Positions 42,329 to 50,679 of a DNA stretch of 64,000 nucleotides are shown here, one piece after another. Both the position numbers and the translations under genes were made by a program. The stretch lies in the NCBI GenBank assembly GCA_964468435.1, contig CAYXVE010000022.1, positions 1 to 64,000 of the forward strand, given 5' to 3'. This DNA is from JBCCTX01 sp964468435 (lineage in GTDB: Bacteria; Bacteroidota; Bacteroidia; J057). Numbering within the stretch: position 1 is the stretch's first letter; every line of letters starts with the position of its first letter. The notes below the pieces were generated by a model that worked only from the letters and a program-made list of their open reading frames with translations, was not told the DNA's origin and made no database searches.

Positions 42329-42985
42329 TTATTGAAATGCCTCCTCTGAGAGTGAAAAGTAGTCTCCTTTTTCGGTTGGATGTATATTAAGTATACCAGC
42401 TCTGACCAACTGAACGAGTGTATAAGAGGCTTTTTGCTTTGAAGTTCGCAATAGTTGGCGCGTCTCCTCAAGTGTAATCCGTGGAAACTGATCCAACTCC
42501 TGCATGAGTTTGCGTTCGAAGTCTCCGTAATGTATGGCTACCCCTTTATTTTTTCTGGATTGGCGCAGCAGATAGATCATTTCCCTACTGGCCTTGACAC
42601 TCATATCCCTTACTCTCAAATAGGCAAGTTTGCGGGTCTTATCATGTGTCGGTAAAATATAATGTGGTTTGCGTGAGCTTTCTTGAATGTGCAGTGCCAG
42701 AACCTCTCTACGGGAATTCACCCGTACCTTTTCAGTCTGTAATTTGATCTGAGGTGTGCAGTATTTCTCCAGGAAGCTTCTTATCGCATACTCATCCTCC
42801 TCAGGTGTTTTACTTCCATAAATGGTGGCATCATCGTCCACGCCGATCAATACTACGCCCCCTCGGGTATTTGCAAAAGCAACAATCTCTTTTGCAATTT
42901 TGTCAGGATGCGCGGCTTTTCTTTTAAATTCAAGTTTTTCTCCCTCACCTGCCTTGACAAGCCGCTTGAGTTCGTAGAGTTTCAT
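42329..42985 (-). CDS. AlbA_2 / Schlafen-AlbA-type putative DNA-binding protein
   Basis: 218 residues. The AlbA_2 domain occupies about 1-140: EGEKLEFKRKAAHPDKIAKEI, VAFANTRGGVVLIGVDDDATIYG, then DEYAIRSFLEKYCTPQI and the strand PHYILPTHDKTRKLAYLRVRD. The C-terminal 70 residues look like a winged helix (RITLEETRQLLRTSKQKASY, VQLVRAGILNIHPTEKGDYF). Such proteins are predicted transcription regulators or nucleic-acid binders. It stands alone, convergent to the ribosomal operon. No target known. Confidence 0.88.
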   Translation of the reverse strand: MKLYELKRLVKAGEGEKLEFKRKAAHPDKIAKEIVAFANTRGGVVLIGVDDDATIYGSKTPEEDEYAIRSFLEKYCTPQIKLQTEKVRVNSRREVLALHIQESSRKPHYILPTHDKTRKLAYLRVRDMSVKASREMIYLLRQSRKNKGVAIHYGDFERKLMQELDQFPRITLEETRQLLRTSKQKASYTLVQLVRAGILNIHPTEKGDYFSLSEEAFQ

Positions 42986-43081
42986 AACAATACATGTTAA
43001 GAAAAGAGCGATAAAAAAACGTCCCCTCAGTTTCTATCAAAAAGTAGAAGAAATTCCTATAAGCAACAAATAATTTTGAAA

Positions 43082-44170
43082 TTATTTAATGGAAAGTAAA
43101 TGTTGTATTTCTTCTGAGGATGGGATATTATTGTAATGCCATTTTTTGATTATAATACCATCCTTCAAGAACAGATATCCAGGATTAGACCTAACGATCG
43201 TCTTAAGCACAGTTTCATCCATCAATGCAAAGTCAAAGGGAAATGAATACTGTTTATCCATTTCTTTAACAGTGCTACTTCCTGTCGCAGTGGTGGCAAG
43301 TATTTCTACATGGTTGTTCTTAAGCTCATGAGCTAGGCTTATACTTTTTTGTAATTGTTTTTCAGGAGTATCGTTGAGATTATGCATGATGATCATCAGT
43401 ACATTCCCTTCAAACACATTTATTTCCTCCGACATAAAGAACAAAGCCCAATCCTTACAAAGAGGTAAGCCATCAGGTCCCATCACTGTGGTACAGGTTT
43501 CCAGATCTGTCCGAACTTTGTATGGGCGATAGTCTATTACAGGGAGGTTGGCTCTGCAGTAACTGGCAAAAGCGCCAGAAAGAATAAATACTGCCAGCGT
43601 AGCAAGGCCAGCAATTCTCGAATTGGGTAACGGTTTGATCTGTTTTCTGAAAATAAACAGCGGGACCAGCATGCCTGTAAGAATAATATCTTTGGTAAAG
43701 GATTCCCAGGGATCAATTTTCAAAGCATCTCCAAAACACCCACAATCTGTAACAGCCCCTGTGAAATGGGAATAACCAGTCAGGAGTGTAAAGAATATCA
43801 TCATCAACATGGCAAGCCATGAAGTCCATATCATTTGGAAACTCAAAATAATAGCTACCCCCAAGGCAATTTCAAATACACTAATAAACCAGGCCAGTGG
43901 AAAGGCCAGCGGCTTCATAAAATCCGTTCCGAATACCACAAAGTATTCCTCCAGTTTGTAGGCAAACCCCGTGTAATCATTTGCCTTAATAAATCCGGAA
44001 TAAATAAATAATCCTCCTACCAAAATACCGATGAGCCTTATCATAACATGAGTGGCTGGTAATGAGGAAAGAGAAAAACTGTTTTTCACCCGGTTTTCGG
44101 CAAATAGTATGATCAAAGACATTACACCTACAGCAGCAAATAATAACCCAATAATTTGATATGTACTCAT
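43082..44170 (-). CDS. BT_3928 family DoxX/MauE-type membrane protein with thioredoxin-like C-terminus
   Basis: 362 residues. About seven hydrophobic helices in the first 200 residues; the DoxX/MauE pattern is visible in GGLFIYSGFIKANDYTGFAYKLEEYF and in the VTDCGCFGDALK loop with its conserved CxC. Residues about 230-362 are soluble, resembling a thioredoxin fold (FEGNVLMIIMHNL, then VEILATTATGS and NPGYLFLKDGIIIKKWHYN) but without the CxxC. This combination is the BT_3928 family, widespread in Bacteroidota and often near tpiA or DUF1599 genes; DUF1599 lies just upstream here (38 bases). A role in redox or quinone-linked envelope chemistry is suggested, not shown. Confidence 0.9.
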   Translation of the reverse strand: MSTYQIIGLLFAAVGVMSLIILFAENRVKNSFSLSSLPATHVMIRLIGILVGGLFIYSGFIKANDYTGFAYKLEEYFVVFGTDFMKPLAFPLAWFISVFEIALGVAIILSFQMIWTSWLAMLMMIFFTLLTGYSHFTGAVTDCGCFGDALKIDPWESFTKDIILTGMLVPLFIFRKQIKPLPNSRIAGLATLAVFILSGAFASYCRANLPVIDYRPYKVRTDLETCTTVMGPDGLPLCKDWALFFMSEEINVFEGNVLMIIMHNLNDTPEKQLQKSISLAHELKNNHVEILATTATGSSTVKEMDKQYSFPFDFALMDETVLKTIVRSNPGYLFLKDGIIIKKWHYNNIPSSEEIQHLLSIK

Positions 44171-44207
44171 ATTTTACTAGATCATATGTTTCACAAAGAT
44201 ATTTACT

Positions 44208-44774
44208 CTAAACATCTTTTTTGGTTTCATTCCTACGAATTAATGCAAACACCGCGTAATTGATGATATCGATATAATTAGCATCTACACCTTCGGACAC
44301 CTTGGTTTTACCATCATTGTCCTCAATTTGTTTTAGCCTGAGGAGTTTCATTAGGATTAAATCAGTCATAGAACTGATGCGCATTTTTCTCCAGGCTTCG
44401 TCGTAATCGTGATTTTTTTTCTTCATGGTCTCAAATGATAGATTGATTTGATGATCGTAAAGATTTTCCAGCTCTTCATCAAGAACTTCCGGGCCAGGAT
44501 GTTCCTTATTTTTCCACGAGTGGATAATTAGCGCAATAACTGCATAATTTATGATTCCCATGAACTCGCTTTCAATACTATCCCCAACTATATTTACACG
44601 TGATTCCTGAATATTTCGGATGCGCTCTGCCTTGATGAAAATCTGATCAGTCACCGAAGTCAATCGCATGATTCTCCAGGAAGTACCATAATCTTTGGAC
44701 TTTTGTAAAAAAATCCTTTTACATGCTCCGATCACTTCTAAATAGGATTCATTTGTATCTTTGTTTTCTGTCAT
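44208..44774 (-). CDS. DUF1599 protein with two tandem DUF1599 units
   Basis: 188 residues. Two similar halves: KSKDYGTSWRIMRLTSVTDQ then FMGIINYAVIALI, and KKNHDYDEAWRKMRISSMTD then YIDIINYAVFALI. Each half has the same spacing of the KDYG/HDYD block, the R-I-R block and the IINYA helix, as known for DUF1599 (helical, nucleotide-pyrophosphohydrolase-like in character by some predictions). In Bacteroidota it stands next to folP and the BT_3928 gene, exactly as here. Function unknown; linked by context to nucleotide or folate metabolism. Confidence 0.92.
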   Translation of the reverse strand: MTENKDTNESYLEVIGACKRIFLQKSKDYGTSWRIMRLTSVTDQIFIKAERIRNIQESRVNIVGDSIESEFMGIINYAVIALIIHSWKNKEHPGPEVLDEELENLYDHQINLSFETMKKKNHDYDEAWRKMRISSMTDLILMKLLRLKQIEDNDGKTKVSEGVDANYIDIINYAVFALIRRNETKKDV

Positions 44775-44814
44775 GGCTTATATGGATTACCTGTGAGAGA
44801 TATTTAGGAAAACC

Positions 44815-44822
44815 CAAATATA
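44815..44822 (-). promoter_or_regulatory. candidate -7 box for the DUF1599 gene
   Basis: On the - strand TATATTTG (44822-44815) matches TAnnTTTG, 41 bases before the start codon. No good -33 TTTG is at the right distance. Confidence 0.32.
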
Positions 44823-44913
44823 CAGGTTGGTTTTTAGTAATTATAAATTTACAGCATCGGCCGGTAAACGTAAGTTATGAATAGGTATTATCTGGAATAT
44901 AATAAGCTGATAT

Positions 44914-45762
44914 ATGATTGAGCATTATTCATTGAATTGTAGAGGCAAATTGTTGAATCTGAGATCGCCCAAAGTTATGGGCATATTGAATCTCACCCCT
45001 GATAGTTTTTCTGATGGGGGGAAATACAATGAATTATCAGCCGCATTGAACAGGGTGGAGGAGATGCTAATGGAAGGTGCTGATGTAATAGATATAGGAG
45101 GGTATTCCTCTCGTCCTTATAGTGTAGATATCAGTATTGAGGAAGAGATATCACGTATTGACCGGATTACGAGAGAGATCATGATAAGATACCCAGAAGC
45201 GATCATCTCGGTCGATACATTCAGATCACCTGTTGCTGAGCATATGCTCCAGGCTGGAGTTCATTTGATTAATGATATTTCCAGTGCGATGATTGATCCG
45301 GATATGATCGGATTGGTTTCGCAATATCAGGTACCTTACATCATGATGCATATGAAAGGAACGCCTCAGACCATGCAGGATAATCCTCAATATATACATG
45401 TCATAGATGAGATCGTAGATTTCCTTGGTGAAAAGATATCTTTTGCCAGGGCAAATGGGATATATGATATTGTAATCGATCCGGGTTTTGGATTTGGGAA
45501 AACGATCCGCCATAATTATCAGATTCTTGTTGGCTTGGATCGTCTGTCTTACCTGGGGGTGCCTGTTTTGGCGGGTATCTCGAGGAAATCCATGTTGTAC
45601 AGACTTCTGGATACAGAACCAGATGATGTGGTCGAGGTGGCTACAGCGCTTCATTTTCAGGCATTGATGCGCGGGGTGAACATACTGCGCGTTCATGATG
45701 TGAAGGCAGCTAAAAGAATTGTGAAGATATATGAATATATGAAAGCTCATGGAACTCTTTAA
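44914..45762 (+). CDS. folP: dihydropteroate synthase
   Basis: 282 residues. Joins pterin diphosphate and p-aminobenzoate in folate synthesis; the target of sulfonamides. Motifs: MGILNLTPDSFSDGGKYN at about 22-40; ADVIDIGGYSSRPYS; VSVDTF-type block IISVDTFRSPVAEHML; DIVIDPGFGFGKT; and the last strand ILRVHDVKAAKR. Sulfonamide-site loops look normal. Its last 14 bases overlap the start of cdaA, so expression is coupled. Confidence 0.96.
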   Translation: MIEHYSLNCRGKLLNLRSPKVMGILNLTPDSFSDGGKYNELSAALNRVEEMLMEGADVIDIGGYSSRPYSVDISIEEEISRIDRITREIMIRYPEAIISVDTFRSPVAEHMLQAGVHLINDISSAMIDPDMIGLVSQYQVPYIMMHMKGTPQTMQDNPQYIHVIDEIVDFLGEKISFARANGIYDIVIDPGFGFGKTIRHNYQILVGLDRLSYLGVPVLAGISRKSMLYRLLDTEPDDVVEVATALHFQALMRGVNILRVHDVKAAKRIVKIYEYMKAHGTL

Positions 45763-46558
45763 AGTTGGATTTGTATCAGTACGTCTGGTTGACATCATTG
45801 ATATCACCATCGTGGCGTTTTTATTTTACAAGATTTATGAAATACTCCGGGGTAGCCTGGCTCTTCGTGGGCTGAGTGTATTAATATCAATATTTTTCGT
45901 ATGGAAAATAGTAGAATTACTGGATTTTGTATTGCTCAAATCCATACTGGATGAGTTTTTGGGATTGGGAGCCATTGCGTTGGTCATCATCTTTGCTCCG
46001 GAAATACGTAAATTTCTAACAGTTTTGAGTACCAACTCGTTGTTGGATAGATTACTAAGACCAATATATTCCAGGACAGATATGGACGATACCAACCGTG
46101 AGATTGTGGGTGCATTGAAGGATTTACGGGCTTCGGGTTATGGTGCATTGATCGTATTATTGGGTAGCGACCCCTTGTGGGATATTCGCGAAACGGGCGA
46201 CAAGATCAACGCTGATATTTCAGCAAGGCTTATCGTTACCATTTTTCAGAAAAATAGTCCGCTCCATGATGGAGCCATGATCATGACCAATAGCAAGATT
46301 GTTGCGGTAAGAGGAATCTTGCCCATTAGTGAAGATTCAAGTATTTCACCAGAATTGGGCATGCGACATCGTGCAGCAATAGGGGTATCAGAGATAAGTG
46401 ATGCCCTGGTGATCATCGTTTCGGAAGAGCGCAGAGAACTATCCCTGGCATCTGGGGGGGACCTTAGGCGCAATGTGGATTATAATGAGATCGAAGAAGC
46501 AATACAGATTCATTACAGAAAGATTATCAATAGTTCAAGCCAAATACATGCTACATGA
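45749..46558 (+). CDS. cdaA: diadenylate cyclase CdaA (c-di-AMP synthase)
   Basis: 269 residues. Three hydrophobic helices at about 10-80 precede the DAC (DisA_N) domain. Catalytic motifs are present: SPLHDGAMIM (DGA motif, about residues 170-180) and RHRAAIGVSE (RHR motif). It makes cyclic di-AMP from two ATP at the membrane; c-di-AMP controls osmotic balance and cell-wall turnover. The partner CdaR-like gene found next to cdaA in Firmicutes is absent. It overlaps folP at its start (14 bases) and folB at its end (4 bases), a tight folate/c-di-AMP gene set. Confidence 0.95.
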   Translation: MELFKVGFVSVRLVDIIDITIVAFLFYKIYEILRGSLALRGLSVLISIFFVWKIVELLDFVLLKSILDEFLGLGAIALVIIFAPEIRKFLTVLSTNSLLDRLLRPIYSRTDMDDTNREIVGALKDLRASGYGALIVLLGSDPLWDIRETGDKINADISARLIVTIFQKNSPLHDGAMIMTNSKIVAVRGILPISEDSSISPELGMRHRAAIGVSEISDALVIIVSEERRELSLASGGDLRRNVDYNEIEEAIQIHYRKIINSSSQIHAT

Positions 46559-46935
46559 TGAAGATTGCTGTAGAGGGCATCAGGGTACATGGTTATCACG
46601 GTGTTTATGAAATAGAACAACAGGAGGGAAACGAATTTGAAATTGACGTATACCTGTTTATGCAACACAATAAAGCATTGGAATCTGATCTGCTGGATCA
46701 GACGGTGAATTACCAGGACGTATATGACATCGTACTAGAGAGAATGCAGTTGAGGGTAAATCTATTAGAGCATCTTTGTCATGAAATAGGACAAAAATTA
46801 CTCGATAAGTATGATTCTGTGGAAAAAGTGTGTGTTAAGGTAAGTAAGCTGAAACCTTTATACATGGAAAAGTGTAAAAAAGCTACGGTAGAATTGACTA
46901 TGTTTGGTAAAAAAATTGGTCTCAACAAATATTAA
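46555..46935 (+). CDS. folB: dihydroneopterin aldolase
   Basis: 126 residues, from ATG at 46555 (the next ATG at 46558 is equally possible). Converts dihydroneopterin to 6-hydroxymethyl-dihydropterin, two steps before folP's reaction. VEGIRVHGYHGVYEIEQQEG at the start, a conserved VNYQDVYDIV, LLEHLCHEIGQKLL and the end KLKPLYMEKCKKATVEL identify it. tRNA-Cys begins 27 bases later. Confidence 0.93.
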   Translation: MMKIAVEGIRVHGYHGVYEIEQQEGNEFEIDVYLFMQHNKALESDLLDQTVNYQDVYDIVLERMQLRVNLLEHLCHEIGQKLLDKYDSVEKVCVKVSKLKPLYMEKCKKATVELTMFGKKIGLNKY

Positions 46936-46962
46936 TAGTAGATTCGCTATTCAATAATTGAA

Positions 46963-47033
46963 GGCGATGTGGCCGAGTGGCTAGGCAGAGGTCTGCAAAA
47001 CCTTTTACGGCGGTTCGAATCCGCCCGTCGCCT
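46963..47033 (+). tRNA. tRNA-Cys (GCA)
   Basis: 71 bases, complete cloverleaf. Acceptor GGCGATG pairs with CGTCGCC (one T-G), discriminator U (typical of tRNA-Cys). Anticodon GCA at 46995-46997 in loop CTGCAAA, stem GAGGT/ACCTT. T-arm GGCGGTTCGAATCCGCC. CCA is not encoded. Confidence 0.96.
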
Positions 47034-47509
47034 CATCTCATCTTCAAGCCACTAAAACCGTTTTAAATAGTATCTATTCTTACATACTATTATACTGTTC
47101 AAAGTTTCTTTTTTCCCGTTCCACGCTACTCAGTAGGATAAAAAGTAAAAAAAATCTTCTTTGTCACAGCATAACTGACATTTAACATAGCATTAAATGC
47201 TATGTGTCATCGTGATTAGATGACACATATCGTTATAATATAAAATAAATATAATCATTTATTGATGATTATAACTAGTAGTAGGATGATATTTTTTTAA
47301 AATTTGGTCTAATTATTGAAATTCATTACATCTTTTAAAATTTGGCGAAAAAAATTTCGTTAAATAAATAAAATAGAGACTCTAATTTTAGGAATATTTG
47401 ATATTCATAATTAACAGAGAAGTCTCATTTAAAGGACTTCATGCATTACTGGAATAAAAGATCAACGAAAAAAGGAAAAGGAAAGCAAAATTTAAGTCCT
47501 AGGAGGTAT
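47034..47509. other. AT-rich intergenic region with two overlapping hairpins
   Basis: Between tRNA-Cys and the OmpA gene. CATAGCAT-TAA-ATGCTATG (47186-47204) and TATGTGTCATC-GTGATTA-GATGACACATA (47201-47229) are perfect hairpins that share TATG and so exclude each other. The rest is AT-rich and probably holds the promoter of the OmpA gene; no clean TAnnTTTG box was found. No further gene is seen. Confidence 0.5.
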
Positions 47510-49240
47510 ATGAAAAACGTATTACAATTATTATCAGCACTGTTCCTTAGCTCTTTTGCAATAGTCGTGTATGCACAGCAGACTAACGATGATAGGTATA
47601 AAAATATACCTTCTAATTTGTATGAGCAAAAAGATAAGTATGATGCGGGTGAATATTTGTTTCCGCCCCGTCCCAAAAACAACTGGTCGATAGGTGTGAA
47701 AGGTGGATATGCCTTTATATCAGGCGACGTGAGTGCACAGCCTGGATATGGGCTGGCATTTGATGTACGCAAGGCATTGGGGCATGCTTTTTCACTGCGA
47801 TTTCAAGCAGGATATGGGGTTACACGTGGATTGAGTTACAAGCGAGCCATTGGATATTCTAAAACAGACTTTAACAATCCCTGGAAAAGTTTGTACGAAC
47901 CTGAAAATGGCGGAAATTTCCCACTCGTATTCTACAATTTCCGCATGCGCTATCTGGATGCTGGTATTCAGGGGTTATTTAATATCAACAATGTAAATTT
48001 CTACAGAGAGCAGAGTAATTGGAGTATTTATCTCGGTGCTGGAGTAGGTTTAATGGGATATCATACAAGCCTAGATGCGCTGGATGCCAATGGTAATCCC
48101 TACGATTTTACAGTAATATCTGGCCTTAACAATGATCCTTCCAACCCCGCCGTAGAAGGAAGAAGAGAAACACTGGATGCGCTAAAGAGTTTGCTTGATG
48201 GTGAGTATGAGACTCGAGCAGAGTCTCACAGTGATGAGGAAGGTCTGAGTCTAGGTAATGATACCCTGACAATAAACCCCATGGTTAGTTTGGCTTTTGG
48301 TATCAGATATCGTCTCGGAAGAAGGGTAGAACTCGAAATTGAGCACCGGGTGGGCATTACCAATGATGACCTATTGGATGGACAAAGATGGCAGGAGACT
48401 GGAACCTTAACTCGTGATTTTGATATCTATAATCATACGACCTTAGGGTTACATTTCCGTCTTGGAAAAGGAGAGGAGTCGCTATGGTGGTCCAATCCAC
48501 TGACCAATATTTACAGTGATGTAAAAGATGCTAAAGATATTGTAAGCCGTTTTACCGATGACATGGATAATGATGGTATTCCCGATCTGTATGACAAAGA
48601 ACCCGATACGCCAGAAGGAATGCCCGTAGATGTACAAGGTAGAACGCTGGACAGCGATGGAGATGGATTTCCAGATCATGTGGATGATCAGCCCTACACA
48701 CCCAGAGGATGTGAAGTGGATAGCAGAGGAGTTGCACTGGATAGTGATGAGGATGGTGTCCCAGACTGCTATGATAAAGAACCTGGTTCCCCCCCTGGTG
48801 CGCTCGTTGACGCAAAAGGTATCACAATCAATATGACAGAGCTTAGCAATGGACAAGGCGGAGGTGCAGTAGCTGATCAGCCCTGCGTGTTGCCGATTAT
48901 CTACTTTGACCTGGGGAGAGATAATATAAAACCAGATTTTTACCCTGAATTGTATTATGTCGCACAACTGATGAAATCCAATCCTGGTCTTAAAATCATA
49001 GCTACAGGACACGCAGATATAAGAGCAGGCTCAGATCTCAATGTAGACCTATCCCAAAGAAGGGTCTCTAATGCAGTGAACTTCCTCGTTGAAACATATG
49101 GAATCGATCCTGGCCGGTTTGAAGTAGAATATAAGGGCGAAGCTGAGAACCAGATCCCAGGTCTACCAGAAAATTATAACCAGAAAATGGAACCCCTGCA
49201 TACAGTCAACAGACGTGTGGAGTTTGATTGTATTAACTAA
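47510..49240 (+). CDS. OmpA-family outer membrane protein with TSP3 repeats
   Basis: 576 residues from ATG at 47510, chosen because AGGAGG lies nine bases upstream (47501-47506, a rare real Shine-Dalgarno in this window) and the signal peptide MKNVLQLLSALFLSSFAIVV starts there; an upstream ATG at 47441 adds 23 basic residues. Residues about 40-330 form a beta-barrel-like domain (WSIGVKGGYAFISGDV, FGIRYRLGRRVELEIEH). Residues about 349-430 carry thrombospondin type-3 calcium-binding repeats (DNDGIPDLYDKEP, DSDGDGFPDHVDD, DSDEDGVPDCYDK). The end is an OmpA peptidoglycan-binding domain (IYFDLGRDNIKPDFYPELYY, GHADIRAGSDLNVDLSQRR). It anchors the outer membrane to the wall. A terminator follows. 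Confidence 0.93.
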   Translation: MKNVLQLLSALFLSSFAIVVYAQQTNDDRYKNIPSNLYEQKDKYDAGEYLFPPRPKNNWSIGVKGGYAFISGDVSAQPGYGLAFDVRKALGHAFSLRFQAGYGVTRGLSYKRAIGYSKTDFNNPWKSLYEPENGGNFPLVFYNFRMRYLDAGIQGLFNINNVNFYREQSNWSIYLGAGVGLMGYHTSLDALDANGNPYDFTVISGLNNDPSNPAVEGRRETLDALKSLLDGEYETRAESHSDEEGLSLGNDTLTINPMVSLAFGIRYRLGRRVELEIEHRVGITNDDLLDGQRWQETGTLTRDFDIYNHTTLGLHFRLGKGEESLWWSNPLTNIYSDVKDAKDIVSRFTDDMDNDGIPDLYDKEPDTPEGMPVDVQGRTLDSDGDGFPDHVDDQPYTPRGCEVDSRGVALDSDEDGVPDCYDKEPGSPPGALVDAKGITINMTELSNGQGGGAVADQPCVLPIIYFDLGRDNIKPDFYPELYYVAQLMKSNPGLKIIATGHADIRAGSDLNVDLSQRRVSNAVNFLVETYGIDPGRFEVEYKGEAENQIPGLPENYNQKMEPLHTVNRRVEFDCIN

Positions 49241-49270
49241 GAAGCAGATTTAAATATAGCTCAGGGCTTA

Positions 49271-49308
49271 AAACGGGAAGTCTCGATAGTTGACTTCCCG
49301 TTTTTACT
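49271..49308 (+). terminator. rho-independent terminator after the OmpA gene
   Basis: AAACGGGAAGTC (49271-49282) and GACTTCCCGTTT (49292-49303) give a perfect 12-bp stem with loop TCGATAGTT, continued by TTACTATTTTC. It lies 31 bases after the stop and shares GGAAGTC/GACTTCC with the hairpins at 42275 and 54407. Confidence 0.88.
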
Positions 49309-49436
49309 ATTTTCAAAGATTGCGTACTTAGATGGTGGTATCTATAAATTTCATCTCTTTTTAATGGGGGGTTTTTGACAGTAATTTTTCATAATAGAAT
49401 TTATGAGAATGTATTTTTTTTTGGTTCATGCAAAAC

Positions 49437-49444
49437 TAACTTTG
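49437..49444 (+). promoter_or_regulatory. candidate -7 box of hemE
   Basis: TAACTTTG fits TAnnTTTG, 24 bases before the hemE ATG. A TTTG at 49420-49423 is only 13 bases upstream, closer than usual for a -33 box. Confidence 0.4.
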
Positions 49445-49468
49445 TGTAAAACTTAGTGTCAGCGCTAT

Positions 49469-50491
49469 ATGATAAAAAATGACTTGTTACTTAGGGTGGC
49501 TCATGGACAACCCGTAGAGCGTCCTCCCATATGGATCATGCGGCAGGCAGGAAGATATATGCGTGAATACCGGGAAGTGAGATCCCAAGCAGGCAGTTTT
49601 AAAGCTATGATTGAACATCCCGAGTGGGCTGCTGAGGTTACGATGCAACCCGTGGAATTGATCGGTGTGGATGCAGCTATCATTTTTTCTGATATTTTAG
49701 TACTTCCCCAGGCTTTAGGTCTTGATTACTATATGGTTCCGGGAAAAGGTCCTGTCTTTGACCAACCAATCAGAAAAATTCAGGATATCGATCAACTTCG
49801 ATCTGTGGAGTGGGCTACGAATCTGGATGATACCTATAAAGCCTTGAGTTTGGTTCGCAAAACGCTCAACGATAGCGTGCCTTTGATAGGATTTGCAGGT
49901 GCTCCCTGGACGATATTTTGTTACATGGTCGAAGGAGAAGGTTCCAAGACTTTCTCGCACGCCAAAAGATGGCTGTATGCAGAACCTCAGGCAGCGCATA
50001 AATTACTTGAAAAAATCACTAAGGGCACTATTCATTATTTGAAAGGGCAGATTAGTGCAGGGGCACAAATCGTAAAAATATTTGATTCCTGGGCAGGAAT
50101 TCTTTCCCCGGAAGCTTTTTATGAATTTGCACTTCCATATATCAAACAGATATGCGAAGAAATCCAGGAAGTACCCAAAATCGTTTTTTCCAAAGGAGCC
50201 TACTACGCCTTTAAAGAACTGGCTAAGCTCGATTGCCATATCATAGCGTTAGATTGGCAGACTAGCCCCGAATATGTAATGCCCCACATGGATGGTAAAG
50301 CGCTACAGGGGAATCTAGACCCTTGCGTGTTGTACGCTGATCCTGAAACGATCAGGAAATATACGATCAATATGATGGGTAAATTTCCACCGCAAAAGCA
50401 TGTGGTTAATCTGGGCCATGGCATTTATCCAGATATATCACCAGATCACGTAAGAATTTTCGTCGAGACTGTGAAATCTTATTATTATTAA
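49469..50491 (+). CDS. hemE: uroporphyrinogen decarboxylase
   Basis: 340 residues, usual length. Removes four carboxyl groups from uroporphyrinogen III to give coproporphyrinogen III in haem synthesis. First signature PPIWIMRQAGRYMREYREVR at about 20-39; second signature GFAGAPWTIFCYMVEG; conserved Asp in FSDILVLPQALG; HGIYPDISPDHV near the end. No other hem gene lies next to it; it stands alone between OmpA and metH. Confidence 0.97.
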   Translation: MIKNDLLLRVAHGQPVERPPIWIMRQAGRYMREYREVRSQAGSFKAMIEHPEWAAEVTMQPVELIGVDAAIIFSDILVLPQALGLDYYMVPGKGPVFDQPIRKIQDIDQLRSVEWATNLDDTYKALSLVRKTLNDSVPLIGFAGAPWTIFCYMVEGEGSKTFSHAKRWLYAEPQAAHKLLEKITKGTIHYLKGQISAGAQIVKIFDSWAGILSPEAFYEFALPYIKQICEEIQEVPKIVFSKGAYYAFKELAKLDCHIIALDWQTSPEYVMPHMDGKALQGNLDPCVLYADPETIRKYTINMMGKFPPQKHVVNLGHGIYPDISPDHVRIFVETVKSYYY

Positions 50492-50679
50492 CCTAATGGC
50501 TTGAGCCCGGTTAGATAATAAATTATAATCAATTTGATTAATAGGAAATTTTTTCATATCAATATGATCGGCAAATTGTATTGTGTATCAAGTACAATCG
50601 GTGCATTTAACAGTAATACAATTTTTGCGTATAATAAAGTAATTTAAGTATAATACAATATACATATTAAAATTTATCT

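Noticed and set aside
50492..50679. cobalamin riboswitch upstream of metH
   Set aside because: No B12-box-like GCCACTG or paired stems were found.
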